Shown in pieces: positions 1-9,236 of a stretch of DNA of 64,000 nt. The notes below the pieces were generated by a model. It did not search any database and was not told the origin of the DNA. It saw only the letters and a program-made list of their open reading frames with translations. Source of the stretch: JAAYHG01 sp012735455. GTDB lineage: Bacteria > Bacillota > DTU030 > DUMP01. The stretch spans positions 235,468 to 299,467 of the forward strand of contig JBMNIX010000009.1 of NCBI GenBank assembly GCA_050951365.1. Direction: 5' to 3'. The translations under genes were made by a program, and so were the position numbers. Each line of letters starts with the position of its first letter. Position 1 is the stretch's first letter.

Positions 1-2703
1 TTGGGATTGGTAGGCCTGGGCCTCTCTTACCACGGCATCCATCACTGCCAGGTGTTGGGCTCGGTTTCCTGGCAATGAACTCAGAGCACCAGCCTTGATC
101 AGGCTCTCCAAGGTACGCTTATTAATACTCCTGAGATCAACCCGGCGACAAAAGTCCTGCAAGGAGCGAAAAGGCCCTCCCTCTTCGCGCGCCGCCACAA
201 TTGCCGCCATCGCGCTCCGTCCTGCATTCTTAACCGCCGCCAAACCAAAGCGGATTCGTCCGTTTTCAACGCTGAAATTTATCTGGCTACGATTGACGTC
301 AGGAGGCAGGACAGTTAACCCTTGTCGCCTGCAGTCTTCCGCATAGAGGGCCACCTTGTCACTATCATCCATGATGCTGGTTAAAAGAGCTGCCATGTAC
401 TCAGCCGGGTAGTGTGCTTTAAGATACGCTGTTTGGTAAGCTAACAGCCCATAAGCTGCGGAGTGCGACTTATTAAAACCATAACCGGCAAAGTACTCCA
501 TCAGTTCAAACACACGCTCCGCTACGTCCCGGGGCACCCCCTGGGCCCCGGTCCCCGCCAGAAAGCGCTCCCGCTGAGCAGCTATGACTTCCGGCTTTTT
601 CTTGCCCATAGCCCGGCGCAAGAGATCAGCTTGGCCCAGTGTAAATCCCGCTAAACGGCTGGCTATCTGCATAACCTGTTCCTGGTAGAGAATAACGCCA
701 TAAGTCTCATTCAGGATGGGCTCCAGCAAAGGGTGCAAATACTCAACCGGTTTTGCTCCATGTTTCCGGGCGATAAAATCTTCCACCATGCCACTACCCA
801 ACGGTCCGGGACGGTAAAGAGCCACTAGCGCAGTCAGATCGCTTAGTTCCGAAGGTTTAAGCTCCTTGATGAGTGCACGCATACCTGGGCTTTCCAACTG
901 GAAGACACCACTGGTAGCACCCGATGACAACAGTTCGTAGGTGGCGGCATCATCCAAGGGAAGGCGAGAGAGGTCCACCTTTTCACCCCGGTTTTCCTGC
1001 ACCAGCCGGACCGTTTCGCCTAGAACGGTAAGAGTGCGCAAACCAAGGAAATCCATCTTCAAGAGCCCGATCTCCTCGATGGTTTCCCACGGGTACTGGG
1101 TGGTAACGCCACCCTCGGCAATTTTCTGCAGAGGAACATACTCCATGAGGGGGCGGGGAGAGATCACCACCCCAGCGGCATGGGTGGAGGCGTGGCGCGG
1201 CAGTCCCTCCATGCTACGCGCCGTATCAATCAGCTGCCGCACCCACTCCTCGCGCTGGTACAGGTCGGCAAGTTCTTGGCTAGACTGAAGGGCATGTTCC
1301 AAAGAAATTCCCAGTTCCGTTGGTACTAGTTTGGCTATGCGGTCTACATCACCATAGGGCAGATCATAAGCGCGGCCAGCATCGCGGATGGCTGCCCGGG
1401 CTGCCATGGTACCAAAAGTGATTATTTGTGCCACATGATCTGCCCCATAGGTCTGAGTGACGTACTCAATCACTTCGTCGCGCCTGTCATCGGCAAAATC
1501 AATATCGATATCCGGCATACTCACCCGTTCTGGGTTAAGGAAGCGCTCAAAGAGTAACCCACTCGCCAGCGGATCAATATCTGTTATGCCCAGAGTATAA
1601 GCCACCAAGCTCCCGGCGGCAGAGCCACGCCCAGGGCCAACCAAAATACCTTTCTCGTGGGCAAAGCGGACCAAATCCCACACAATAAGGAAGTAACTGG
1701 TGTAACCCATCCGCTGGATAACGCTTAACTCATAATCCAGACGTTCGCGCTCATGTTTCCCTGGTACCGTGTAGCGACGTTCGAGCCCTTCCAGGCACAG
1801 TCTTCGCAGATACCCTTCTGGGGTTTCCCCTGGGGGTAAGGGGAACTCAGGCAAGTGAAGCCCTCCTAAAGGGATCTCGAGCTCACACTGATCGGCTATC
1901 TGCAGGGTGCTTTTTAGCGCCTGGGGCACCTCCCTAAAGAGGTGCCGCATCTCCTGGGGTGATTTAAGGTAAAACTCCTGGGTTGGAAAGCGTAGACGGT
2001 TTGGGTCTTGTACACTCTTTCCCGTCTGCAAACACAGCAGAATGTCGTGGGCAGTGGCGTCCTGCTGCCGCACGTAGTGTACGTCATTCGTTGCCACCAC
2101 TGGTAGATCCAAAGCCTGTCCTAAACGCACCAAGGCCGCATTGAGCTCGGGTTGGCTCGGCAGGTTTTGGTCCTGCAGCTCCAAGTAAAAATTGTCGCGC
2201 CCAAAAATGTCCCGGTAGAAGCCGGCTACCCGTCTTGCACCTTCTTCATCCCCCTCTAATAGCCTCGCCGGTACCTCTCCGGCCAGACAGCTGGAGAGGG
2301 CAATCAGTCCAGCGCTGAACTGGCTGAGGAGTTCCTTATCTACTCGCGGTTTATAATAAAACCCTTCCAGGTAAGCCCTACTTACCAAGTTTAGCAAGTT
2401 GCGGTAGCCTTCCTGATTAGTTGCCAGGAGCACTAAGTGGGCCAATTCATCGTCCACTCGTGGCGTGCGGTCTTGGCGCGAACGAGGGGCTACATATACC
2501 TCACAGCCAATGATCGGCTTTATCCCGGCATCACGAGCGGCCTTGTAAAACTCGATACTGCCATACATTACGCCGTGGTCCGTTAAAGCCAGGGCTGGCA
2601 TGTCGTAATCCTTCGCTGTTGCCACCAGGTCAGTTATACGGCTGCAACCATCAAGTAGGCTAAATGCACTGTGTACGTGCAGGTGTACAAAATCGGCACT
2701 CAT
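1..2703 (-). CDS. dnaE: DNA polymerase III subunit alpha (3' end cut by window edge)
   Basis: Replicative DNA polymerase catalytic subunit of the DnaE class. The frame is open from an ATG at 2703 to base 1 (901 codons), so roughly the last 250 residues of a usual 1,100-1,150 residue DnaE lie outside the window. The N-terminus carries the PHP-domain signature HLHVHSAF at residues 7-14. The polymerase active-site triplet PDIDIDF lies near residue 400, after the GPGRGSAAGSLV motif. The region MGKKKPEVI and the FNKSHSAAYG motif of the fingers domain follow. No frame break was found where I translated it (start, middle and window edge). It is the first of a run of minus-strand housekeeping genes, and sepF lies about 230 bases upstream of it. 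Confidence 0.96.
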   Translation of the reverse strand, partial: MSADFVHLHVHSAFSLLDGCSRITDLVATAKDYDMPALALTDHGVMYGSIEFYKAARDAGIKPIIGCEVYVAPRSRQDRTPRVDDELAHLVLLATNQEGYRNLLNLVSRAYLEGFYYKPRVDKELLSQFSAGLIALSSCLAGEVPARLLEGDEEGARRVAGFYRDIFGRDNFYLELQDQNLPSQPELNAALVRLGQALDLPVVATNDVHYVRQQDATAHDILLCLQTGKSVQDPNRLRFPTQEFYLKSPQEMRHLFREVPQALKSTLQIADQCELEIPLGGLHLPEFPLPPGETPEGYLRRLCLEGLERRYTVPGKHERERLDYELSVIQRMGYTSYFLIVWDLVRFAHEKGILVGPGRGSAAGSLVAYTLGITDIDPLASGLLFERFLNPERVSMPDIDIDFADDRRDEVIEYVTQTYGADHVAQIITFGTMAARAAIRDAGRAYDLPYGDVDRIAKLVPTELGISLEHALQSSQELADLYQREEWVRQLIDTARSMEGLPRHASTHAAGVVISPRPLMEYVPLQKIAEGGVTTQYPWETIEEIGLLKMDFLGLRTLTVLGETVRLVQENRGEKVDLSRLPLDDAATYELLSSGATSGVFQLESPGMRALIKELKPSELSDLTALVALYRPGPLGSGMVEDFIARKHGAKPVEYLHPLLEPILNETYGVILYQEQVMQIASRLAGFTLGQADLLRRAMGKKKPEVIAAQRERFLAGTGAQGVPRDVAERVFELMEYFAGYGFNKSHSAAYGLLAYQTAYLKAHYPAEYMAALLTSIMDDSDKVALYAEDCRRQGLTVLPPDVNRSQINFSVENGRIRFGLAAVKNAGRSAMAAIVAAREEGGPFRSLQDFCRRVDLRSINKRTLESLIKAGALSSLPGNRAQHLAVMDAVVREAQAYQSQ

Positions 2704-2840
2704 GTCCATTCCTCCCGAAGTCTCTAGAGAGTATTTCCACAAGCGCCGCATCTTTCCTGCTCTGCCCAACCTTTTTCGCCTCTTAGCCAAAGCACTATGG
2801 GTCAGGAGACAGGTCGGAGCCCATTATAGGGCAACAAATA

Positions 2841-2862
2841 GAAAAAGGCCCCCCTTCGCCTT
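2841..2862 (-). terminator. Possible terminator after sepF
   Basis: Read on the minus strand, a short stem (AAGGC/GCCTT) is followed by a T-run. It lies about 70 bases beyond the sepF stop and before dnaE. The stem is only five pairs, so the call is tentative. Confidence 0.35.
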
Positions 2863-2930
2863 ACACAGACACCAAACCGCACGGCTCACCCATGGTGTCC
2901 GAAAAAGAAGAGGGGCTATTACCTGTACTG

Positions 2931-3299
2931 TCACTCCTCTGTTGATAAACCCGTAAACAAGTCGCGCACGTGGATATTAACCCCAGGCGGTGTGAAAAGA
3001 AATATAAATGCCCCTACTTTCTCCATATTGCCATCCAGCCCGTAGGTGGCTCCGCTCAGGTAATCCACTAGGCGCCGTGCCGTGGGCAGCGGCAGCCCTT
3101 CTAAGTTCACTACTACGGCCTGCCCGGCCTTGATCTGCCCTGCGATGCTCTCTGCCTCGGCAAAGGAAGACGGCCGCCGCACAGCTACTTGCACTTTGCC
3201 CTGGGCGTAACTTAAGGACCAATTAACCTCTTTCTCTCCCGACGTCGAGCCCTCATTGTGGCCGCCAGGGAAGAATAACCTTTTCCACAGGTCCGGCAT
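2931..3299 (-). CDS. sepF: Cell division protein SepF
   Basis: SepF binds the FtsZ polymer and tethers it to the membrane at the division site. The protein shows the family core: a residue run like VAVRRPSSFAEAESIAGQIK, then VVVNLEGLPLPTARRLVDYL and a glycine-rich dimer-interface end (GLDGNMEKVGAFIFLFTP). I chose the ATG at 3299 (MPDLWKRLFF) because it gives the short amphipathic N-terminus expected for membrane binding and has an AAGGA-type ribosome site 8 bases upstream. An upstream in-frame ATG at 3347 would add 16 residues with no SepF likeness. It sits between aspartate aminotransferase and dnaE, without the usual ylm neighbours (ylmE, ylmG, ylmH). Confidence 0.9.
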   Translation of the reverse strand: MPDLWKRLFFPGGHNEGSTSGEKEVNWSLSYAQGKVQVAVRRPSSFAEAESIAGQIKAGQAVVVNLEGLPLPTARRLVDYLSGATYGLDGNMEKVGAFIFLFTPPGVNIHVRDLFTGLSTEE

Positions 3300-3359
3300 G
3301 CTCGTCATCCTTCCCGGTTTCCGTAAACCGGAAACCCTCTTCAGCATCTCCTACTCTGA

Positions 3360-4553
3360 TTAACGTACCTCTGTCAAAACATCTTTGATGCGCTGCAGTC
3401 CCTTGTCAATATTCTCCATGGAAGTGGCGTAGGAAAAACGAACAAAGCGGTCGTCACCAAAGGCAACACCCGGAACCAACGCCACGTGAGCTTCCGTCAA
3501 TAAAAACTCCGCCAGGCTAATAGAGTCAGTTATCTTTTGGCCGCGAATAGTTTGACCATAAAGGTCGGAAGTATCCGCGAAAACATAGAAGGCGCCCTCA
3601 GGTTTGCGACAGCTAAGACCAGGGATGGCATTTATTCCCTCCACCATACGGGCTCGCCGCTTTGCAAACTCTGCTAGCATTTGCTGCGCAGGTTCCTGGG
3701 GGCCATTTAGGGCTGCTATAGCTGCCTGCTGGGCGATGGAATTCGGATTGGAGGTGGCATGGCTCTGTATGTTCGCCATAGCTTGAGCTAGTTCTCGCGG
3801 AGCAGCCGCGTAACCGATCCGCCAACCAGTCATGGCATACGTCTTGGATACCCCATTGATAAGAACAGTCAAGGCCTTTACTTCTGGGCCCAAGGAAGCA
3901 ACACTGGTCATTACGATGCCATCATACAGCAGTTTCTCGTAGACTTCATCAGCTATTATTACGACACCTCGCGGTACCAAAACCTCCGCCAGCTGTTCCA
4001 GCTCGCGTCGGGAATAGACTGCACCTGTAGGGTTATTGGGGGTGTTGAGAAAAATGGCGCGGGTGCGCGGCGTAAGGCTCTCAGCTAAGGCCTCAGGAGT
4101 TAGCTTAAAACCGTTCTCCGCCCTGGTGGCAACTACCACCGGCGTGCCGCCGTTGAGCTTAATCATCTCGGTGTAACTGACCCAGTAGGGAGCAGGAACA
4201 ATCACCTCATCGCCCTCATCAATTAGGGCCTGAAGAACGTTGTAGATGGAGTGTTTAGCGCCGTTGGAGACCACTACATCCGCTGCCTGGTATTCCAGCC
4301 CATTGTCCCGTTTTAGTTTGGCGCAGATTGCCTCCTTTAGCTCCGGCAGACCAGCAGCCGGGGTGTAACGGGTGAAACCTTTCTCTATAGCACTGATTCC
4401 AGCGGCTGCAATATGATCTGGGGTATTGAAATCCGGCTCTCCGACTGTAAAGGAAATGATATCGATACCTTGTTTTTTCATCTCCTTGGCTCGCGCATTC
4501 ATGGCCAAGGTCGGGGACGCGCCAATCCCCTGAGCTCGACGAGCCAGTTTCAT
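3360..4553 (-). CDS. aspC: Pyridoxal-phosphate aminotransferase, aspartate aminotransferase type
   Basis: Class I/II fold-type I aminotransferase of 397 residues, the usual length for the bacterial Ib aspartate aminotransferases. It transfers the amino group of aspartate to 2-oxoglutarate, giving oxaloacetate and glutamate. The PLP lysine lies in NGVSKTYAMTGWRIGY near residue 236. The NTPNNPTGAVY motif and the C-terminal substrate-carboxylate arginine region (FVRFSYATS) are present. The start MKLARRAQGI is typical for the family and has a GGAGG-like site upstream. The next gene upstream is nrdJ, about 30 bases away. Substrate range within the family (aspartate, aromatic, or both) cannot be read from sequence alone. 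Confidence 0.9.
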   Translation of the reverse strand: MKLARRAQGIGASPTLAMNARAKEMKKQGIDIISFTVGEPDFNTPDHIAAAGISAIEKGFTRYTPAAGLPELKEAICAKLKRDNGLEYQAADVVVSNGAKHSIYNVLQALIDEGDEVIVPAPYWVSYTEMIKLNGGTPVVVATRAENGFKLTPEALAESLTPRTRAIFLNTPNNPTGAVYSRRELEQLAEVLVPRGVVIIADEVYEKLLYDGIVMTSVASLGPEVKALTVLINGVSKTYAMTGWRIGYAAAPRELAQAMANIQSHATSNPNSIAQQAAIAALNGPQEPAQQMLAEFAKRRARMVEGINAIPGLSCRKPEGAFYVFADTSDLYGQTIRGQKITDSISLAEFLLTEAHVALVPGVAFGDDRFVRFSYATSMENIDKGLQRIKDVLTEVR

Positions 4554-4584
4554 TTCACAACCTCCTCCCTTTCACCACATTATT

Positions 4585-6819
4585 TCAATGGCACTTGGAA
4601 AAACCGCAGGATGGACAAACCACACAACCGCTAGAGTGCTCAAGGTTGGACCCGCAGTCGGGACAGGTAATGGCAGCAGCCGTTTCGTTTTTCGCCGCCT
4701 CCAATTCATCCAACGCCAGAGGAACCTTCGCCCTCAGTTCTAGGTTCTTCTCCAGTGCTTTGCCAATGGCATCGGGGCAGGAGAGAACCTTAATCTCACC
4801 GTTGCGCCGCGATACAGTGGAGAGGCAACGAATGCCTTTCAGCTGGTCAATGATCGCTTCAGAGTCTACCCCGGACCGCAGTGCCAAGGAAACCAACCTG
4901 GCCGTGGCCTCTGACTGCGAGGGACAGCCCCCTGCTTTCCCTGTGCTTGTAAAAACCTCGCAGATCCCAGCTTCATCACTGTTCACCGTGATGTAGAGAT
5001 TGCCACAGCCGGTCTTTACCTTTTCTGTGGTACCGGAGGTGATAGTGGGCCGCGGGCGCGGTGTAAGTCTCTGCCCGCCTCGGGTTGCCCTCTGCTTTTC
5101 CGAGCCCAGACTCAGGACCTGCTTCTCCCGGCTACGGTCTCGGTAAATAGTGACTCCCTTACAACCTAGCTTAGCTGCCAGGAGATACGCTTGCCGCACG
5201 TCCTCCACGGTAGCGTCATGCGGGAAGTTCACGGTCTTCGAGACAGCATTATCAGTATATTTCTGGAAAGCAGCCTGCATACGGATGTGCCATTCGGGGT
5301 CGATGTCATGGGCAGTGACAAAGATCCGTTTGACGTCAGCAGGAACCTCTTCTAGAGTACGAACGCTGCCCAGTCGGGCTAGCTTGCGCACAAGCTCAGG
5401 GCTATAGAACCCCTGGGCCTGTGCCCGTGCCACAAACAGTGGGTGCACCTCTGTGAGCTCCTCATCATTCAATACATGCCGCGTGTAGGCCAAAGCAAAC
5501 AGGGGCTCGATCCCGCTGGAAGCTCCAGCAATGATAGAAATCGTACCGGTAGGTGCTATAGTCGTCAAAGTAGCATTGCGAAGCCGCCTCTGGCCAGCGT
5601 AAACACTTTTTTCCCAGTTAGGGAAGGTACCCCTCGTTAGCGCCAACTCCTCGGAAGCCTCCCGCGCCTGGTCACGGATGTAACGCATCAAGTTCTCAGC
5701 AAGTTGTACTGCGCCATCGCTATCGTAAGAAAGCCCCAGCTTAAGGAGGAGGTCGGCAAAACCCATGACCCCGAGACCAATCTTACGGTTGCCTTTGGTC
5801 ATCCGTTCAATCTCTGGCAGCGGATAACGGTTGACATCAATTACGTTGTCCAGGAAATGCACTGCCAGCGTGGTTACTTCCCTAAGCCGTTCCCAGTCCA
5901 CCTCCGGACCCTCACTTCCATCCCGTACCATGAGCCCCAGGTTAATGGATCCAAGATTGCAGCTCTCATAGGGAAGGAGCGGCTGCTCACCACAAGGATT
6001 TGTACTCTCAATATCTCCCAGTGCAGGAGTAGGGTTGTCACGATTGATACGGTCCAAGAAGACAATACCGGGCTCACCGCTGGCCCAGGCCGTATGGACA
6101 ATGAGGTCGAAGACCTTACGAGCCGGTATACGTTTCACCTCTCCGCCGGTGCGCGGGTTAACCAGGGCATACTCTCGGTCTTCCACAACGGCCTGGATAA
6201 ATTCTTCGCTGATGCCTACAGACAGATTAAAGTTGGTAAGGACGTTCTCCTGCTGTTTGGCAGTGATAAAATCCAATATGTCGGGGTGGTCTACCCGGAG
6301 TATGGCCATGTTGGCACCCCGCCGCGTCCCACCCTGTTTAACGGTTTCGGTGGCAACATCAAAAACTCGCATGAAAGACAGGGGGCCACTAGAGATACCC
6401 TTGGTAGAAAGCACCGTATCGTTCTGGGGGCGCACCCGGGAAAAAGAAAAACCGGTGCCTCCCCCGCTCTTTTGAATCAAGGCCATGTTTTTAACAGCCT
6501 CGAAGATACTCTCCATAGAGTCTTCCACCGGTAGCACAAAGCAGGCCGCAAGCTGTCCCAACTCTCGGCCTGCATTCATGAGAGTAGGAGAGTTGGGGAG
6601 GAACTCCAACCTGGCCATCAGCTCATAGAACCGGGATGTGAGCTCCTCTACGTTAGCTGCAGGATCATAAAGACGGTCGGCACTTGCAACCGCCGCTGCT
6701 ACCCGCTGTAACATCTCCTGCGGCGTTTCACATAAGTCGCCCTCTGGCGTCTTTTTCAGGTAGCGTCGCTCTAGTACTTTAAGGGCATTGGGGGTGAATT
6801 CAGGTTCGGTCCAAGTCAT
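4585..6819 (-). CDS. nrdJ: Vitamin B12-dependent (class II) ribonucleotide reductase
   Basis: Adenosylcobalamin-dependent ribonucleotide reductase, 744 residues, making deoxyribonucleotides without an oxygen-generated radical. The barrel motifs STNPCGEQ and SCNLGSINL (residues about 280-300) hold the active-site cysteine and loop residues. The N-terminal reducing cysteine is in LAACFVLPV. The phosphate-binding segment TLTTIAPTGTISIIAGASSG lies near residue 430. The tail carries the redox/zinc pattern CPDCGSNLE...CPSCGFSKC. A class II enzyme fits an anaerobe that can make or import cobalamin; the cobalamin-dependent queG at 16-17 kb agrees with this. It probably shares a transcript with yjbQ upstream, 12 bases away. 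Confidence 0.95.
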   Translation of the reverse strand: MTWTEPEFTPNALKVLERRYLKKTPEGDLCETPQEMLQRVAAAVASADRLYDPAANVEELTSRFYELMARLEFLPNSPTLMNAGRELGQLAACFVLPVEDSMESIFEAVKNMALIQKSGGGTGFSFSRVRPQNDTVLSTKGISSGPLSFMRVFDVATETVKQGGTRRGANMAILRVDHPDILDFITAKQQENVLTNFNLSVGISEEFIQAVVEDREYALVNPRTGGEVKRIPARKVFDLIVHTAWASGEPGIVFLDRINRDNPTPALGDIESTNPCGEQPLLPYESCNLGSINLGLMVRDGSEGPEVDWERLREVTTLAVHFLDNVIDVNRYPLPEIERMTKGNRKIGLGVMGFADLLLKLGLSYDSDGAVQLAENLMRYIRDQAREASEELALTRGTFPNWEKSVYAGQRRLRNATLTTIAPTGTISIIAGASSGIEPLFALAYTRHVLNDEELTEVHPLFVARAQAQGFYSPELVRKLARLGSVRTLEEVPADVKRIFVTAHDIDPEWHIRMQAAFQKYTDNAVSKTVNFPHDATVEDVRQAYLLAAKLGCKGVTIYRDRSREKQVLSLGSEKQRATRGGQRLTPRPRPTITSGTTEKVKTGCGNLYITVNSDEAGICEVFTSTGKAGGCPSQSEATARLVSLALRSGVDSEAIIDQLKGIRCLSTVSRRNGEIKVLSCPDAIGKALEKNLELRAKVPLALDELEAAKNETAAAITCPDCGSNLEHSSGCVVCPSCGFSKCH

Positions 6820-6831
6820 TACCAGTCACTC

Positions 6832-7251
6832 CTACAGGCCCACGATGCGGACGTAAACATCACGGAGGCGAGGGCCATCAAATTCACAAAAGAATACTCC
6901 CTGCCAACGTCCCAACAGGAGTTGGCCATCACGTATCAAGAGCGTCACCGAGGACCCTACCAGCGAGGCTTTAATATGCGCCGCACTGTTCCCTTCCGCG
7001 TGCTGATAATCAGCCAGGTAAGGGACTATACGGCTCAGGGTCGCATCCATGTCCGCCCTTACTGTCGGATCATCATTTTCGTTAACTGTAATCCCAGCGG
7101 TGGTGTGGGGTACGGTAACAAAACAGACCCCTTCACGGACGCCGCATTCCGCCACCAACCGATTAAGGTCTTGTGTTAATTCAATGAACTCGTTCTGGCT
7201 CCTGGAGTCAATCCTAATATGCTCTATCAATAGAGTCCCCTCCTGGGGCAT
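6832..7251 (-). CDS. yjbQ: YjbQ family protein (UPF0047)
   Basis: Small 139-residue protein of the YjbQ/UPF0047 family. Family members have reported secondary thiamine-phosphate synthase activity, but their main physiological role is unclear. The conserved histidine/acid motifs PHTTAGITVNENDDPTVRADM (read as two parts: PHTTAGI and NENDDPTVRADM) and EGNSAAHIKASLVG are intact. It lies 12 bases upstream of nrdJ on the same strand, so it is probably co-transcribed with it. The gap between it and the end of atpC holds a strong terminator. Confidence 0.85.
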   Translation of the reverse strand: MPQEGTLLIEHIRIDSRSQNEFIELTQDLNRLVAECGVREGVCFVTVPHTTAGITVNENDDPTVRADMDATLSRIVPYLADYQHAEGNSAAHIKASLVGSSVTLLIRDGQLLLGRWQGVFFCEFDGPRLRDVYVRIVGL

Positions 7252-7305
7252 AGTATTCCACGCTTGGGAAGGTTTTTCCTCCTCAAAAGAATCCGAGCGG
7301 CCAAC

Positions 7306-7343
7306 GAAAAAAGGACTCCCAGGAGAAACCCTGGAGTCCTTTT
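7306..7343 (-). terminator. Rho-independent terminator of the ATP synthase operon
   Basis: Stem AAAGGACTCCAGG / CTGGGAGTCCTTT with a short loop and flanking A/T runs, immediately after the atpC stop. It is nearly symmetrical, so it could work in both directions. Confidence 0.85.
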
Positions 7344-7344
7344 A

Positions 7345-7794
7345 TTAGTTGCTATCCCTTACCCTACCAGAGCGTTCGGGTTTGCGTTGGCGGTAGTCCT
7401 GGGCTACATGAATACGGTTGATGGCCCGGCGCAGCGCAGCCATGATCTCGGCATGTTGTTTGCGATCCTGACGGCGCTTGAGCTCTGCCCGCGCTCGTCC
7501 CAAGGCAGCCTCAGCCCGCGCAAGGTCGATTTCCTCCGCCCGCTCTGCTGTTTCGGCAAGGATAATCACCTTATCAGGCATTGCTTGCATGAAGCCTTCG
7601 CTTACCGCAAGCTCCACAACGTCCTGACCAAGCTTTAGGATAACCGGTCCGGTTCCAAGAATGGTAAGGAGCGGTGCGTGCCCAGGAAGAATACCAAGGC
7701 TTCCAGTTACCCCGGGGGCAATGACTTGTTCTGCCTCACCGCTGTAGGCAACCTTATCAGGTGTAACCACATCCACTCTAACGGTTTTAGCCAT
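7345..7794 (-). CDS. atpC: F1F0 ATP synthase subunit epsilon
   Basis: Central-stalk epsilon subunit of F1, 149 residues. The N-terminal beta sandwich is recognisable from VDVVTPDKVAYSGEAEQVIAPG and GSLGILPGHAPLLTILG. The C-terminal helical pair (ERAEEIDLARAEAALGRARAEL) is complete, so the inhibitory domain is present. It is the last gene of the operon, 2 bases after atpD and directly before the terminator. The tail is slightly longer than typical and rich in arginine. Confidence 0.95.
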   Translation of the reverse strand: MAKTVRVDVVTPDKVAYSGEAEQVIAPGVTGSLGILPGHAPLLTILGTGPVILKLGQDVVELAVSEGFMQAMPDKVIILAETAERAEEIDLARAEAALGRARAELKRRQDRKQHAEIMAALRRAINRIHVAQDYRQRKPERSGRVRDSN

Positions 7795-7796
7795 GA

Positions 7797-9236
7797 CTAG
7801 ACCTTTCCTTCCTGAAATCGCTTAGCCTTTTCCACAGCTTCATCAATGGTACCTACCATGTAAAAAGCCTGCTCTGGAAGATCGTCATAGCGCCCATTAA
7901 CAATTCCTTTGAAGCCACGAATAGTCTCGTGCAGCGGCACGTAGCGTCCAGGAATGCCTGTGAAGTTTTCAGCTACAAAGAAAGGCTGGGACAAGAAACG
8001 CTGCACCTTACGTGCACGGGCCACCACCAGCTTATCGTCTTCCGACAACTCTTCAACGCCTAAAATAGCAATAATGTCCTGCAGTTCTTTATAGCGTTGC
8101 AGAGTCTCCTGCACCGTGCGAGCCACTTGGTAGTGCTCTTCGCCTACCACCAGGGGACTAAGGATACGGGAAGTGGAGTCTAGCGGATCCACGGCTGGAT
8201 AAATACCCTGCTCCACAATACGCCGCGAAAGCACCGTGGTAGCGTCCAAGTGGGAAAAGGTAGTTGCTGGGGCAGGGTCGGTAAGGTCGTCGGCCGGCAC
8301 ATACACCGCCTGGACCGAAGTGATAGAGCCCTTGCGCGTGGACGTGATGCGTTCTTGCAGTGAGCCCAACTCTGACGCCAATGTAGGCTGATAACCCACC
8401 GCCGCCGGCATACGGCCAAGCAGAGCAGATACCTCAGAACCTGCTTGAATAAAGCGGAAGATGTTATCAATAAAAAGCAGAACATCCTGACCCATAACGT
8501 CGCGGAAGTACTCCGCAATGGTGAGACCTGTCAGGGCTACCCTGAGACGTGCGCCTGGCGGCTCATTCATCTGCCCATACACCAGCACAGATTTATCCAA
8601 GACTCCAGAATTCTGCATCTCTAGCCACAGGTCATTACCCTCGCGCGTGCGCTCACCTACACCGGTAAAAACCGAGTAGCCCCCGTGCTCCATAGCCACA
8701 TTGCGGATGAGTTCCATGATAATAACAGTCTTGCCTACCCCTGCACCACCAAAGAGCCCGATCTTGCCACCACGGGGATAGGGTGCCAGAAGATCAATGA
8801 CCTTGATACCGGTCTCCAGAACGTCAGTGTATGTCTCCTGTTCTTCGAAAGCGGGCGCCTCCCGGTGAATGGGCCAGTACTCGCTGGCTGCAATAGGTCC
8901 CTTGTTGTCAATAGGTTCTCCCAGTACATTAAGCACTCTGCCGAGACACACCCGGCCCACGGGTACCTTGATGGGACCGCCGGTGTCCACGACCCGCATG
9001 CCACGAACCAAGCCCTCGGTAGGTGACATAGCTACACAGCGTGCCAGGCCCTGGCCCACGTGGTGCAGCACCTCGGCCACTACTTCCACAGGCTTGCCGT
9101 CGCTATCCTTACGGGTTGAATCTATAATCTTAACCGCCGTATAAAGGGGCGGCATCTCGCCTGCTGGGAACTGCACCTCTATAACTGGCCCAATAACACG
9201 GCGGACTCCTTCTTGAACTCCAACGCGCACACTCAT
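7797..9236 (-). CDS. atpD: F1F0 ATP synthase subunit beta (catalytic)
   Basis: Catalytic beta subunit, 479 residues, the normal length. The P-loop GLFGGAGVGKTV lies near residue 165. The GVGERTREGNDL motif (with the catalytic glutamate) and the DELSEED-like segment (VEELSEDDKLVV) follow. Its start overlaps the atpG stop by four bases, indicating translational coupling. No unusual substitutions were seen. Confidence 0.98.
   Translation of the reverse strand: MSVRVGVQEGVRRVIGPVIEVQFPAGEMPPLYTAVKIIDSTRKDSDGKPVEVVAEVLHHVGQGLARCVAMSPTEGLVRGMRVVDTGGPIKVPVGRVCLGRVLNVLGEPIDNKGPIAASEYWPIHREAPAFEEQETYTDVLETGIKVIDLLAPYPRGGKIGLFGGAGVGKTVIIMELIRNVAMEHGGYSVFTGVGERTREGNDLWLEMQNSGVLDKSVLVYGQMNEPPGARLRVALTGLTIAEYFRDVMGQDVLLFIDNIFRFIQAGSEVSALLGRMPAAVGYQPTLASELGSLQERITSTRKGSITSVQAVYVPADDLTDPAPATTFSHLDATTVLSRRIVEQGIYPAVDPLDSTSRILSPLVVGEEHYQVARTVQETLQRYKELQDIIAILGVEELSEDDKLVVARARKVQRFLSQPFFVAENFTGIPGRYVPLHETIRGFKGIVNGRYDDLPEQAFYMVGTIDEAVEKAKRFQEGKV

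Noticed and set aside
5704..6534. Long plus-strand frame opposite nrdJ
   Set aside because: It lies wholly antisense to a conserved enzyme, has no family likeness and no ribosome site; it is a shadow of nrdJ codon bias. The same applies to 27865-28623 and 48135-48917.
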